Below are positions 54,111 to 64,000 of a stretch of 64,000 nucleotides of DNA, in pieces. Under the pieces are notes generated by a model. The model saw nothing but the letters and a program-made list of their open reading frames with translations. It did not search any database and was not told where the DNA came from. Source of the DNA: Flammula alnicola (Eukaryota; Basidiomycota; Agaricomycetes; Agaricales; Strophariaceae); contig JADNRV010000134.1 of the NCBI GenBank assembly GCA_015499995.1, positions 1 to 64,000 of the forward strand, given 5' to 3'. Position numbers and translations under genes: made by a program. The number at the start of each line of letters is the position of its first letter. The stretch's first letter is position 1.

Positions 54111-54549
54111 AGAGGGTTCGAGGAAAAGGAAGGTGAAATGTTCCAGAAAAAGAAAAAGAAAAACAGAAAAGGGGTATCGAACGAATACACTGAAAATGAC
54201 TAAATTAATACCAAGAGATGATGGATTTCGAAAGGAGTGTGAGCCAGCAAAGACCCCCAACGCGCAATCATGGAAGCCATCGCCTTGGAATTTACTTGTT
54301 GTCAGCGTCGTTGGTGGACGGATGAGGTGGGTTGGGAGCGCTATCTTATCCTCGACATCCTAACCAAATCTGGACCTCTCTCGTCACAAGCTTTTAGTGT
54401 ACGCTCACAACCTCTGAATTCCAACAGACTGACCGTAGCTCATACATCAGGAACCCAAACGACCCCCTACCCCAGTCAGTTTCTGTCAGTGCTCAACTCA
54501 CAAGTAGATCGTAGCTAATCACCTGGGCTGCTTGTTCGCCTGACGATGC

Positions 54550-55590
54550 CACAGGTTGTATCCGCCACCTCGCGCGGTGATGGTCACCCCGATATATGAT
54601 ACCCCCATACCTTCCCAGGATGGATCTTACCACTCGAACTACCACAGCTCGGAATCACCCATAGGCTCTCCCCGCAGCCGCGACTATGGCGATCGCCCAT
54701 GTCAGCACTCCCACCCTCATAACTGAGGCGTGTACACTGACTCGGAGTACGAAGACTCACGGCCCTACATACCCTATACAGTGCGCCTCATCAGGGGAGG
54801 CATTATGATACCCGATGCTATGAGGACTCGGATCAGGACTCGTACGCTGACCGCTCGCGGCAGCCGTCCTCTGATGAGTATTCGAATAGATATACCCACC
54901 CGCACGGGCATGGTTCTCGCTCTCAGGACTATGGCTATGACTCTCCACGGCAGCGCGATGATGATGACCACGTGCGGTCCTCCTACGACCACCTGCACTC
55001 TCGCTCCCGCCCAAGCGGTGCTACTCACGGTGCACCTCCACCCCAAGCAGTTCAACAGCACCCCTCACAGCAATACCAGCACTCCCGACCCCAGTTCGAC
55101 GATGACGATGACAACGAAGATGCAGAATCCTACGATCCACACTCAACCCTGCATCAACATCCTCGCTCCCGTCCGAACGGTGGCACCCCACGGTGCACCT
55201 CCATCTCAAGTGGTCCACCAGCAAGCCTCACAGCAACCCCAGCACTCCGGACCCCAGGTCGACGATGACGATGATGACGAAGATGCAGAATCCTACGATC
55301 CACACTCAAACCCGCACCAACATTCTCATTCCGGTCAGAACAGCGGCACCACCCACGGTGCACCTCCATCTCAAGTGAACCACCAGTACACCTCACAACA
55401 ACCACAACAGTTTCAGTCGCAGTTCCTCCAGGGACTTCACCTCCCCCCGGCCACAATGGCTTTACTGCAATACACAGAGCGTAAAGGGTACCTGGACGAG
55501 ATCGGTCGGTACCTCAAGGTCCTCCCCCCTGCGCCCGATTTCTGCTACTCCAAATGTACGGGGAGGAGGAAGGCGGTGTGTGTGAGTGTT
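54550..55590 (+). pseudogene. Disordered, repeat-containing gene with frameshifts
   Basis: A compositionally consistent, Ser/Tyr/Asp/His-rich protein can be followed through frame changes: QDGSYHSNYHSSESPIGSPR, PHQGRHYDTRCYEDSDQDSY, then two to three tandem units containing THGAPPPQAVQQHPSQQYQH and FDDDDDNEDAESYDPHS, and a better-ordered end PPATMALLQYTERKGYLDEI plus GRYLKVLPPAPDFCY. The DNA repeat (landmark CACGGTGCACCTCCA at about 55,025, 55,189 and 55,354) has a period of about 164-165 bp; a 164-bp step breaks the frame. A stop occurs at about 54,727. Probably a decayed gene; family not recognised. Confidence 0.4.
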
Positions 55591-55899
55591 GATTTTGTGC
55601 TATCTTTAATTAATTCTATGTTTTTCTGTACCTTGTGTCCGGATCCTTCATTCTCCGTCTTCCATTCTGTCCTTCATTCTTCTTTTAGTTCGCTGTCTGC
55701 GTCGTCTGAGTATGGTGAAGGTGTCGCCGCCCCCTCACAGCCTCCTTCTCGCGTTCTTCTGACCTATTTCTTGTATTTCCTGCCTCCTCCATCGTCTCAA
55801 TCGAATAGATACTTACCCACCCAGAAATCTAGATCGGGATCAACTATGTTGGACAAAAGGACGAGATGAAAGGATGCACGAATGATGCGCGAAATATGC

Positions 55900-56760
55900 G
55901 GGATTTTCTCATGAGTGTGTATACCATCTCTTTCACTCTCTCCATCTCCCATCTCATTTCTTCCCGCTGTCTGTCATCTGTCACATAACCTACCCATATT
56001 TAATTTTATCCGGACAGTCATTCCACCTGCTACACAAACAACACTGGTCAATCCGTCAATGGATGACACTGAAAAAAGGTCATATGCAGTCGTCGGTGTT
56101 GGGGCAAGGGCAGCCGTTGACGCGGCGATACAAAGGATCTTGATGGCGGAGTGTGATGGGTATGGCTCGCCGTTTCCCGCCTTCTGACACCCAGTTCTGC
56201 TGGTCTAAGGGCAGATGGCATCAGTAAGTCTTCTCCTGTTTATTCAAGGTTGTGTGGGTCTTGTATTGGAACCATTCAGCATTGCTCTCCATCTAAATTT
56301 CAGAACGAATATATTCAGGAATGTGGTATTAAGCCAAGTGTGTTACTACATACAATAAAATATATCTCAGCATTGTTACAGGTCGTTAGCATTCATCATT
56401 AATCATCCTTACCCTATCTAATTAGTCATCATCCGAGTCCAATGTTTATCTCCAAATATCAAGTTTGAAACTAAATACCACGCCCAAAAACTAATCTAAA
56501 GATTCACAAAAACCTTTCAAATGGGTAGAGTATGAGGGATCCCATAGAGCAGACCCAACCTTTCCACATAAAATCCCTCGCAAATGTAATAAAGCACCAT
56601 CAAAAATACTGGTAGCACCAGGCCGTGCACGTGAAGTTGAACTGCTCGTTCATTGAAATGATGCGAGAAACTCATAGAATCCATTGGGCATTCACAGCAT
56701 CTGACATCATGATTAAAATTGTAAATGCATAACTATAACGAAAACATTTGAACTAGTATC
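55900..56760. other. No gene supported
   Basis: A 42-codon ORF (56,059-56,187, MDDTEKRSYAVVGVGARAAV) has a faint Rossmann-like start but nothing after it. The rest is AT-rich 3' flank of the TET/JBP-like gene. Confidence 0.4.
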
Positions 56761-57901
56761 TCAAGGAGAGTAATCAATAACTGGTACATTCAAAAATTCG
56801 TCGCCATGTTTAAGCAAGGTCCGGTCACTGAAAAGAGTCAAAATGATCCGTCTACCTTTAGTGATGGGAGTGGTACAGTGGACAAGGGTCTTCGTCATTA
56901 CGGCCAGAGCCTGACCAGGCCGCACTGGGATTTTGACTCCAAGTTGTGGGAGGCAAAATTTCCCCCCTGTCCAGTCACCTAACGGGATGACCCATGAGAC
57001 GGAATTGGGATCATCATTGAAGTCGATGTGAAGGATCTCGGAGGAGCCTTCCTTGACTGCAACGACAAAAAAAGATCCCCCAAAATCCAGGGCAGGTCGT
57101 TTCTTGAGCCATGCTCTGAGAAGGATTGAGACCCAGGCATGCGCCCTATACACAAAAAATTATTAGCCTACAATCCCTACAACTAAAGGAGATTTCAACA
57201 CACCTTTCTTGACGGGAATATTGCTGTGGAAAATATCGGTACAAAAGGTTTCCCAGCCTTGGCGCAATGAATTTCCCAATGAGGGACAGGAAAATGTCCA
57301 TCGCGATGATCACATCCGGTGCTTGGTCTTGTGCATCAGAGGAAATAATGGGCAACAGATGGTAATTCTCCCAAATTCCCACGTGTAATGCCGGCACCTT
57401 AGAGTGTTGCAGCTCAGGCTTGGGATATCTGACATCCAATGTATTCAGTGCATCCCAGGCGGCGATGAGTGCAGTCTGTTCCGGACGCTTCAGGACATCA
57501 TGAAACCGAGCAGCAAGATATGGGGAGTGCAGGGATTTCAGTCCATCGCAGGAAGGTGTGGGATACATGAGCCGCCCATCTTGAGGCTCAAGTTTAAGTT
57601 GATCGAGCATGAGGCTGGGGAAAACTCTCGCCAGAGTGTCCGCGACTTGCTCCCGACCTCGGATACAGAGGAACTGATCCGGATACTGTGGGATGTTCGT
57701 GGTTCCTATAGCATATACAGCATGAAAATAAGCATGTACCAGGAATCTGAATGAATGGGGCTTACTGGTACTTGATTGGATTTTCTTGAGGACACGGTCC
57801 AGTCCCCCAGATTCCACCCATTTTTCAGTCAATCTTTCTGCAGTTTTCAGGTTGCGTTTCCCTCTGCGAGTCTTCTTGGTCTGCGGTTCAACGCGCGGCA
57901 T
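56761..57901 (-). CDS. TET/JBP-like 2-oxoglutarate/Fe(II) dioxygenase (complete)
   Basis: Exons 57,901-57,766, 57,705-57,204 and 57,145-56,761 (introns 60 and 58 nt; donors GTAAGC and GTGTGT) join to 340 residues with no stop. The N-terminus is basic (MPRVEPQTKKTRRGKRNLK). The catalytic half has the double-stranded beta-helix signature: iron ligands in LHIDFND (His252, Asp254) and LVHCTTP (His302), and the 2OG-binding arginine in KGRRIILTLF (Arg311/312), with WVIPLGDWTGGKFCLPQLGV between. This pattern, HxD then GDW-GG-F-lP-lg then H and R, is that of basidiomycete TET/JBP proteins, which oxidise 5-methylcytosine in DNA. Such genes are expanded in mushrooms and often linked to DNA transposons. 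All catalytic residues are present, so activity is plausible. Expected to be nuclear. Start chosen at the first ATG before the basic segment. Confidence 0.8.
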
Positions 57902-58099
57902 GTCGGTGAAAAGGTGTTGGTTGTTGTTGTGGCGGTAGGGATGATCGCTAAAGATGCAGGGCTGCTGTGATCCCCAAAACAATGCAAAATAGAGACAACA
58001 GAATAAATAGACAGCCGCACCCACAGCAAAGACCTTGGAACATGTCGCGATCCAGGGATTTGCACGGTTCGTGAACTGAGGGAGACTGCAAACCCTCTG

Positions 58100-59400
58100 A
58101 TTCAACCCACTCCACCGTCTGATGCGCTCTCCACAACCCACGCTCAACCACGTAATTGATGTTCGACATGTAGTCGATGCATATCCAACGTGTAGTCGAC
58201 GTGTAGACGACGTTCGACACGTCTTCACGCTTCACGTTGTCATTCACATCCGACGCAACAGATGGCCTAATTTTAGAGAGTTCGGTGAGTATCTGAGAAA
58301 CACAGTGAGTTTAGAACCATCACGAGTGCTGTCGCACTTACCACACTCCTCTCTAGCCGCCGCCCACCAATTCAAGTGCTTCCAACCAACTCCGCCACGT
58401 TCACGCTTAACCTAATGCCCGTCCGTTCGACCCACCACTTCGTATCAGCACGCACGATGAAGAACCCGACACGTGTACAACGAACGAGGGAGGAACAAGG
58501 GCGATATCTACGACGACGGCTGTGACAGGAACACGGCGAGTAAATGTAGAGCCGTCGTGACTGATTTCAAACTTACTAACATTCTCCATTCCCCTCTCGT
58601 TAGGCCTACTCCTTCCCACCTACATAGCCGCCGTTGATTCGAGAAGCCTGGCATGTCAGGAGACAGTCCTACATGTCGATCGCCAACGAACCACCTACTT
58701 AGACGACGACCAACAGCCGTGCTATCAACAACCGGGCTCTCAAGAAATCCAGTAAGTTTCGTAACCGATCGACAGACGACATACGCTTACCTATACGTAC
58801 CTCCTAGCCGCACACATCGACAAGAAGAGGCAGCAGTGACAGCGCTGGCGCCTACCCGCTCCATCAGAGAACATCAACATCCAGAACGCCGTCGATAAGC
58901 ACTTAAAAGACAAAAAATCAGAACCAGACTCACTCACCATCGAAGACCTCGTCGACGATCATACGCGGAGGAGAAAAAGGAGTGTTAGCCGCGTATGCTG
59001 GGCTTTGGGTAGCGGCGAACGAGAAGGCGGTATGGGGGCTAGAAAAGATACAACAACCTGGTGAGTCCTAACAACCGCAATCAAGAGCATGTACTTACCT
59101 ATTGTCTTAGTCCATCCGGAACAAACCCACACATCGACCAGCGGGGGCTGCGGCCAGGTCGAACGTCAACGACAATTGGCACGACGACGATGAGAAGGGC
59201 TTACCCTCTGGTCGTTTTACCTACACTCTTCGTCCGAGGACGCGGCGGCAGAACAAACCCACACATCGACAAGTGGGGGCTGCGGCCACGTCGAACCTCA
59301 ACGACAATAGGCTATCGACAAACAGGCCTATAAGAAATCTAGTGAGTGAATCCCAGGTGAAGAGGGAGAGATATGATTAACTATCATTAGAGCTCAGTAG
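58100..59400. other. No gene supported; splice-like signals and a short duplication
   Basis: Several GTGAGT/CTTACC/TAG patterns suggest remnants of small exons and introns on the + strand, but translations are not recognisable. Two ~80-bp segments starting ACAAACCCACACATCGACMA at about 59,122 and 59,253 are direct repeats (131-bp spacing). Confidence 0.45.
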
Positions 59401-59698
59401 GCCTGTCCCTCTCCACTAACTTGACGGCTCTCCACACTTAACCTCGCACGTCACTCGTCCGCCTCGTGAATACTCACCACCGGAACTTCCGCTTCTTGTC
59501 GATTACATCAACAATAGCACCCATTATCTCCTTCCTATAGCTCTGGCGCTCTTCTCGAATCAGAACATCGCGAGTTCGATACGTCGTACGACCTTGGGGA
59601 TGGAGAAGAGGACACTGCGCTCCAGGAGTCAGGCGACTGGGCTAGGATGAGGAGGCCGTCAAGGAGCGAGTTGTCAGCCTCTGGGTGCAAAACCAGCA

Positions 59699-60622
59699 AT
59701 GCCGCCTCCGTCGTGGAATCATCGACCCGCGGGGAAACGCACGGGTGGGGGAAGCTCGGGGGCGGGGGCGGGTGCAAGTACGAGTACGAGTAGTGCGGGG
59801 TCGGTGTTTTTGTTGGAGGTTACGATTCCGGAAGGAGGGGATACAGAGAGGGTGGGGAGCAAGTTGTCGTCTTCGTCGAGTACTTCGAAGATGGCGCGGT
59901 CTGGCGGTGGCGCTGGTCGGAGGGGTAGTTTGGGGTTGTTGACGCATGGTGCTGGAGCCAGGGATTCGTTGGGATCTTCGATGTTTGATCATCCAATGGG
60001 GATCGGTTCGAGGTATCGTTGTGTGACGCCGACGAAGAGGCCTTCGGCGGCTGAGGTTGGTACACCGACATCCACTGCTTCGACATTGAGTATTCCGATG
60101 CCTGGGATGCTGAGGGATGGTGACAGGTTGTCAAGTTCGACAACACCGGTGCAGGGGTTGGGGTTGGGGATGATCGATGAATCGATGAAGTTTAATAAGG
60201 AGAAATCGTTGCCTCAGCTGCCTAATGGGGGGCTTATACGACCAAGTTCGCGGATACCTTTGATGTCAAATTCGAATTCGAAGTCGACGAGTGCGATAGC
60301 GAACTTGAAGTTCAACGCCAAACGCCAAATCGACTTTGACTTCACCTTCGAACACCCTACGTGCCCCCCCTCAGATGGATCAGGAGCCAAGTATGCCCTC
60401 CCTCGAGCGCAGACGTTTTCATCTAGATCATCTGCTTCCTTACGGGTGCTGTGGACGTTGCGAGTTGTTCGCCTCACCTCGGCGGAGTACAATTCTGCCC
60501 CTTCTTCGCCTCTACCTCCTGGAATGAATTCGACGCTGATGGCTGAACGAGCACCAGGATGGTGCACCAGAAACCACGTACGGCGACCGGGGTGGTGTAT
60601 AGGACGAGTACGGCTTCGATGA
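59699..60622 (+). CDS. Unrecognised Ser/Gly-rich protein ORF
   Basis: An open frame of 307 codons. The first ~75 residues are Gly/Ser-rich; then come SRYRCVTPTKRPSAAEVGTP, LSIPMPGMLRDGDRLSSSTT, MIDESMKFNKEKSLPQLPNG and KRQIDFDFTFEHPTCPPSDG. Composition suggests a disordered protein. The last ~60 residues are less convincing and a splice site may be missed near 60,440. No domain recognised. The opposite strand also has open frames but with poorer composition. Confidence 0.45.
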   Translation: MPPPSWNHRPAGKRTGGGSSGAGAGASTSTSSAGSVFLLEVTIPEGGDTERVGSKLSSSSSTSKMARSGGGAGRRGSLGLLTHGAGARDSLGSSMFDHPMGIGSRYRCVTPTKRPSAAEVGTPTSTASTLSIPMPGMLRDGDRLSSSTTPVQGLGLGMIDESMKFNKEKSLPQLPNGGLIRPSSRIPLMSNSNSKSTSAIANLKFNAKRQIDFDFTFEHPTCPPSDGSGAKYALPRAQTFSSRSSASLRVLWTLRVVRLTSAEYNSAPSSPLPPGMNSTLMAERAPGWCTRNHVRRPGWCIGRVRLR

Positions 60623-61400
60623 GGTCGAAGATGCGCGTGCCATTGGTGTTGACTTCTGCGTCTGGTCTGGGGTTGGTGGTGCAGGTGTGAGTGCGGGCGG
60701 TGTTGGCGGTGGCATGGTGCCCTCGATGGGGTGGCCTGCGGAGCAGGCTATCGTTCTGTTCGCGATCATTCATCGCGTTCAGTCAAGGGTGTTTGGCTGC
60801 TCCTTCTCTCGCTCGCTTCCTTGTTGGATTGGAAATCTACTCTATTCTATCTCAATATGTAGGTGCGTACATTACAGACTTGACACAATTTTTCTAGGAT
60901 TACTTTCATTGATTACCGCTCACTCGTTTTTTCTTCGCGTACATCTATCTATCCTATGCCTACACATTTTTCATGTCGCCAATTTCTTTTTACCTCGCTC
61001 ATTTGTTTGTGTACTTTTCTTGCATGAATTCGGATGTATGGATTTGGATTTATGATCATTTTTTTCTGCCCCCCAGCTGGTAGCGGTGAACGATGCGGCC
61101 GATGCAGGTACAGCTTCCAATGCGACTGCAAGTTACAGTGTGCTCTTACTCTCACTTACATCAACAGCCCGTACTTACTGACTACCCGCACCAGGAGTGA
61201 ACACTGAACAACAGCCTGAAAGAGTTGCGCACGACTGGTAATAGCGTTTGAACTTCGTCAGGTGTGTACACCACCGTATGGCGACGAGCGAACGCTTACT
61301 TTGATTTACCACCTAGCACAATCCTTCATCGCCTTCCGCATCTAACCTAATAGTATTTACATCAAAGTTGGAAGGTAAGTTTTGAGGGTGCCATCGAAAT
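60623..61400. other. No gene seen
   Basis: A 122-codon Phe/Leu/Ser-rich ORF (60,687-61,055) is T-rich and lacks domain features; I do not call it. Confidence 0.5.
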
Positions 61401-61404
61401 AAAC

Positions 61405-62523
61405 ATGCTCCACCTTCCAGATCACCTTCAAGTTTGTCGGTGCGGAAAGATTAAGCGATGCGGAAATAAAAACACCCAGCTGCTACGACGAAGATTGGAA
61501 GACAGAAGTAGAGATGAGTGGGTTGGAGTGTTATCGGCGGTGCTAGGTAGTGGTGAACTTGAAGGTTTCTGCTTGAACGGAGATGCACTTGGCATATCTG
61601 GGCTGATGAGCTTCAGCGAGGTATGTGCGCAGCGTCTTGGTCATTTCCTATCTTTAATGACCTACAATATAGGCTTGGGAAATCTCTATGCAATATCTAT
61701 ACCCACAGGATATCACCACGGTGGGTGTCGATGCGGATGGCAGACTTTACGGTAAGATACTAGTATATCTCTTTCATTGTGTATCTTTCTTGACTTAGAC
61801 ACATATTTACGACGAAGATAGGAAAAGACTTGACTATCGCGGGACCCGCGTTTAATCTTATCGTTCAATGTCGAAAGCTGCCGACTTTGCCAGAAAGTTT
61901 TCTCGGTAAGTGGTCGTACTTTGTCTCTGGAGATCTTACACTAACGTGATATCACTAGATGATATGAGAAAGAATTTCCACCTCATGGAAAACGAGATTA
62001 GCCAATATATGGCTCTATATGAGGTACGTTGGCCACATATTACGAAATGTCCCTCCCACTGATGTCGGCTTCAGCTGGAGAAATCCCCAGAGCAACTCCA
62101 GTCTCTAGTCGCACGTTTGATGGAATGGTATAAGGCTTGGGCACCCCCAACAGAGTGAGTAACCTTTATAGTATGCGTTGTTTTACTCAACATTCCCATC
62201 TAGGCTCGGTCCTACTTTATCCACGGCCTACACCCACAATTTCCAAACACGCCTATTTTCCTCCCTTCCACTTTCGTTTGCCCATGGTTTTAAGGAACTG
62301 TGCACATCCCTTCTTGCGCCATCTGAGAATGGGACAAGCGAAGATGGAACGCTCACGATACAACGATGGGACCCGAATGCCCGCGCCCACACGGGTTTGT
62401 GGAAACTCTTCAAGGCGCTCGGCCTTATCGACCGGTACGAGAGCGTCATCGCCAGCGTTGGGTATGAGTTTATCGAAGATCATGTGCTGAAGAACTGCAC
62501 GGGCGAGTGGGTGAATTTTCACC
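61405..62523 (+). CDS. Multi-exon gene fragment, unrecognised (possibly APC2-like N-terminus)
   Basis: Consecutive small exons join in frame: ITTVGVDADGRLYG (to about 61,752), KDLTIAGPAFNLIVQCRKLP (about 61,820-61,912), DDMRKNFHLMENEISQYMAL (to about 62,022), LEKSPEQLQSLVARLMEWYK (to about 62,152) and, after a 50-nt intron, LGPTLSTAYTHNFQTRLFSS, GFKELCTSLLAP, LWKLFKALGLIDRYESVIAS and HVLKNCTGEW. After the last residue an apparent donor (GTGAAT) is followed by no further recognisable exon. The last exon reminds me of the N-terminal region of fungal anaphase-promoting complex subunit 2, but this is weak. The 5' end is unclear as well (two competing frames at 61,405-61,620). Confidence 0.4.
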
Positions 62524-62919
62524 TTTGGGCAAGGTTTCTTGTTTTTCTAACAATCTCCCGGGTCAATAGCACTCACTCGGTGTTTGCCTGCCAGAGGTGA
62601 GAGCATAATTTCAATCATTCTTTCAATGACAAGGCAAGTCAAAAGAGTGACGCATTTTTCCGTCTGCCCAAATCCGCTTTATTTCGTTCTTGTGGACACA
62701 TGGTCTGTTTTTCTAGTTTTCACGGTTTTCCATCGAGCATTCGAGCAAAATTACTATTTACAGATCATTATATACATTCCATCCGCCTCCACGTTACTTT
62801 TGGTATTGTGAACGTTACCATTGCTTTTAAAATGTTCAACGTTAGTTCATTATTCTGTAAGCGTTGAGTCCAAGTCCAATATCTGAGGTGTAATCCAAAG
62901 TTCCAATCATGCAGCGATA

Positions 62920-64000
62920 CTATGAGTTCGCTTCCTGTGTCTTGCGCGCCTGGCGCTTCGCGCGGAGCTCCTCGGCGAGGACAGTGTCGGGGTCGCGGTC
63001 CATGACCTCCGGCAGGAGTAAAGTGAAGACTGCGCGAAGAACCAAGATCAGCATCCGCTCGAAGATAGAGTATCAAGGGGGAGACGCACAAGCACCGAAG
63101 ATGCAGCATCCAACGAAGATCCAGAGGATGGCGGGGGTGCCGATGCGCTTGGACAGCGTGTTGAAGGCGAGCGCGGAGATGATGGCGCCGCACTTGCCCG
63201 CGGCGGTGGAGATGCCATGCGCGGTGGCACGGAAGCGCGTGGGGAAGACCTCGGCGGGGTAACACTAAAAGTGAACGTTAGACATGGGCGACGAAAGGGA
63301 AGGGAAAGTGACGCACATATGTCGTGGTGTTAGCGCCGAAGTTGAAGAAAAATTGGAGGAAGGCAAAGCACACGATGAAGGAGACCTTGCTGAGCTCGTA
63401 GAACCTGTCCGCAAGGATGCCCACTGAAGGCGATCAGAATACGAAGGGATGGAGCACGAGATAGGACATACGGAAGAGAGCAGCCAGCAGGAATCCCTGC
63501 ACCTGGATCCACTTGCGTCCGAGGAGCTCGATGGTGAGGACCGAGGCAAAGTATCCTGCGGAAATGAGTCAAACAAGAACGCGGAGAGGAAAGCAAGACA
63601 TACCGGGCACAAATCCGAGCGCGGTGATGATCATGCCACCCGTTGAGACCTTGAACAGTCTGTTCCAAGGAGTCCCGGTCTTTCCATCATAGCCAATTTG
63701 TTGGAGCACGATGTTCTGGTTGAGATTGATACCGTAGAAACTGAAACATATGAGCACGCGTAGTCAATGACATAAAGCGAACTTACGCAATATCGAGCAA
63801 GAACCAGCACATGCAAGTGCCGATGAGCAGCTTCGCATGACGCCATTCAGAGAAATACTTGAGGAACTCTGTACACGATGTAAGTATATCGAGAACAGAC
63901 GAGGAAGAAATGCACACACCCTTGAAGTGTGCCGGCTTCTTGACGACCATCTCCACCGGTGCCGTCTCCTCGTCGATCTTCTGGTTGGAGGATTTGTCGT
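62920..64000 (-). CDS. PHO84: Inorganic phosphate transporter, Pho84 type (3' part, runs off the window)
   Basis: Seven exons read right to left: 64,000-63,920 (cut by the edge), 63,868-63,787, 63,740-63,604, 63,555-63,472, 63,423-63,317, 63,264-63,090 and 63,029-62,920, with introns of 46-60 nt. They encode [140 protein letters not shown] and a final [20 protein letters not shown]. This is the C-terminal six-helix half of an MFS proton/phosphate symporter of the Pho84 family, with the NQN, LGRKW and [11 protein letters not shown] family motifs. It should sit in the plasma membrane and take up phosphate. Stop TAG at 62,920-62,922. No disruption is visible; the N-terminal half lies beyond the window. 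Confidence 0.9.

Noticed and set aside
56059..56187. Short ORF with a Rossmann-like VVGVGARAA start
   Set aside because: Only 42 codons, no continuing exon, motif too short to assign.
48004..58000. A single transposon carrying both the Tnp2 and the TET/JBP-like gene
   Set aside because: No matching terminal inverted repeats were found around 48-58 kb and a dead gypsy element lies between; left as a question under findings.

Overview
The window looks like nuclear DNA of a filamentous basidiomycete, most likely an Agaricomycete. The protein-coding stretches are broken by introns of about 50-65 nt with GTRNGT donors and YAG acceptors. The recognisable families fit this group: fungal Zn2Cys6 regulators, a Pho84-type phosphate transporter, a Tnp2-type CACTA transposase, a TET/JBP-like dioxygenase, a MULE transposase and a Coprina-like Penelope element. 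Telomere-type CCCTAA motifs sit on the + strand in the left part, which suggests that the left side of the window faces a chromosome end. No rRNA or tRNA gene was seen.

Layout. 1-7,225: tandem arrays of short units with dyad symmetry (25-bp families in both orientations, plus ~50, ~57 and ~110-bp families), with one array-plus-spacer module duplicated. 7,226-8,300: C-rich telomere-like DNA and a 318-bp tandem repeat. 8,420-13,633: an endonuclease-lacking Penelope-like retroelement with a reverse transcriptase, an out-of-frame splice variant, a hammerhead-ribozyme-like motif and a terminal (CCCTAA)n tract. 13,637-15,250: minisatellites. 15,250-23,500: mostly non-coding DNA with small pieces of cellular genes.

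23,500-33,100: two apparently complete Zn2Cys6 regulator genes and an HNH-nuclease-domain gene, mixed with truncated copies of housekeeping genes (PH-domain protein, HECT ligase, D-lactate dehydrogenase). 33,188-36,315: a coiled-coil ORF and a MULE transposase copy split by a Tc1/mariner-like element. 37,206-47,821: a minus-strand gene with one intron of about 7.9 kb that holds a TIR-bounded block of satellites (with a solo LTR inside it) and a CACTA-like non-autonomous element. 48,004-51,671: a Tnp2 transposase gene with an internal stop and a small zinc-motif ORF. 52,285-55,590: a decayed Ty3/gypsy pol and a broken repeat-rich gene. 56,761-57,901: an apparently intact TET/JBP-like gene. 58,100-62,600: weakly supported or unrecognised genes. 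62,920 to the right edge: the 3' half of a Pho84-type transporter gene.

The strongest points are the telomere-oriented Penelope element with its hammerhead motif and splice-dependent reading frame, the satellite-filled TIR element inside an intron, and the TET/JBP-like gene close to a transposase gene. The gene-fragment content between 16 and 33 kb also deserves attention. All calls come from reading the sequence; no database search was run.
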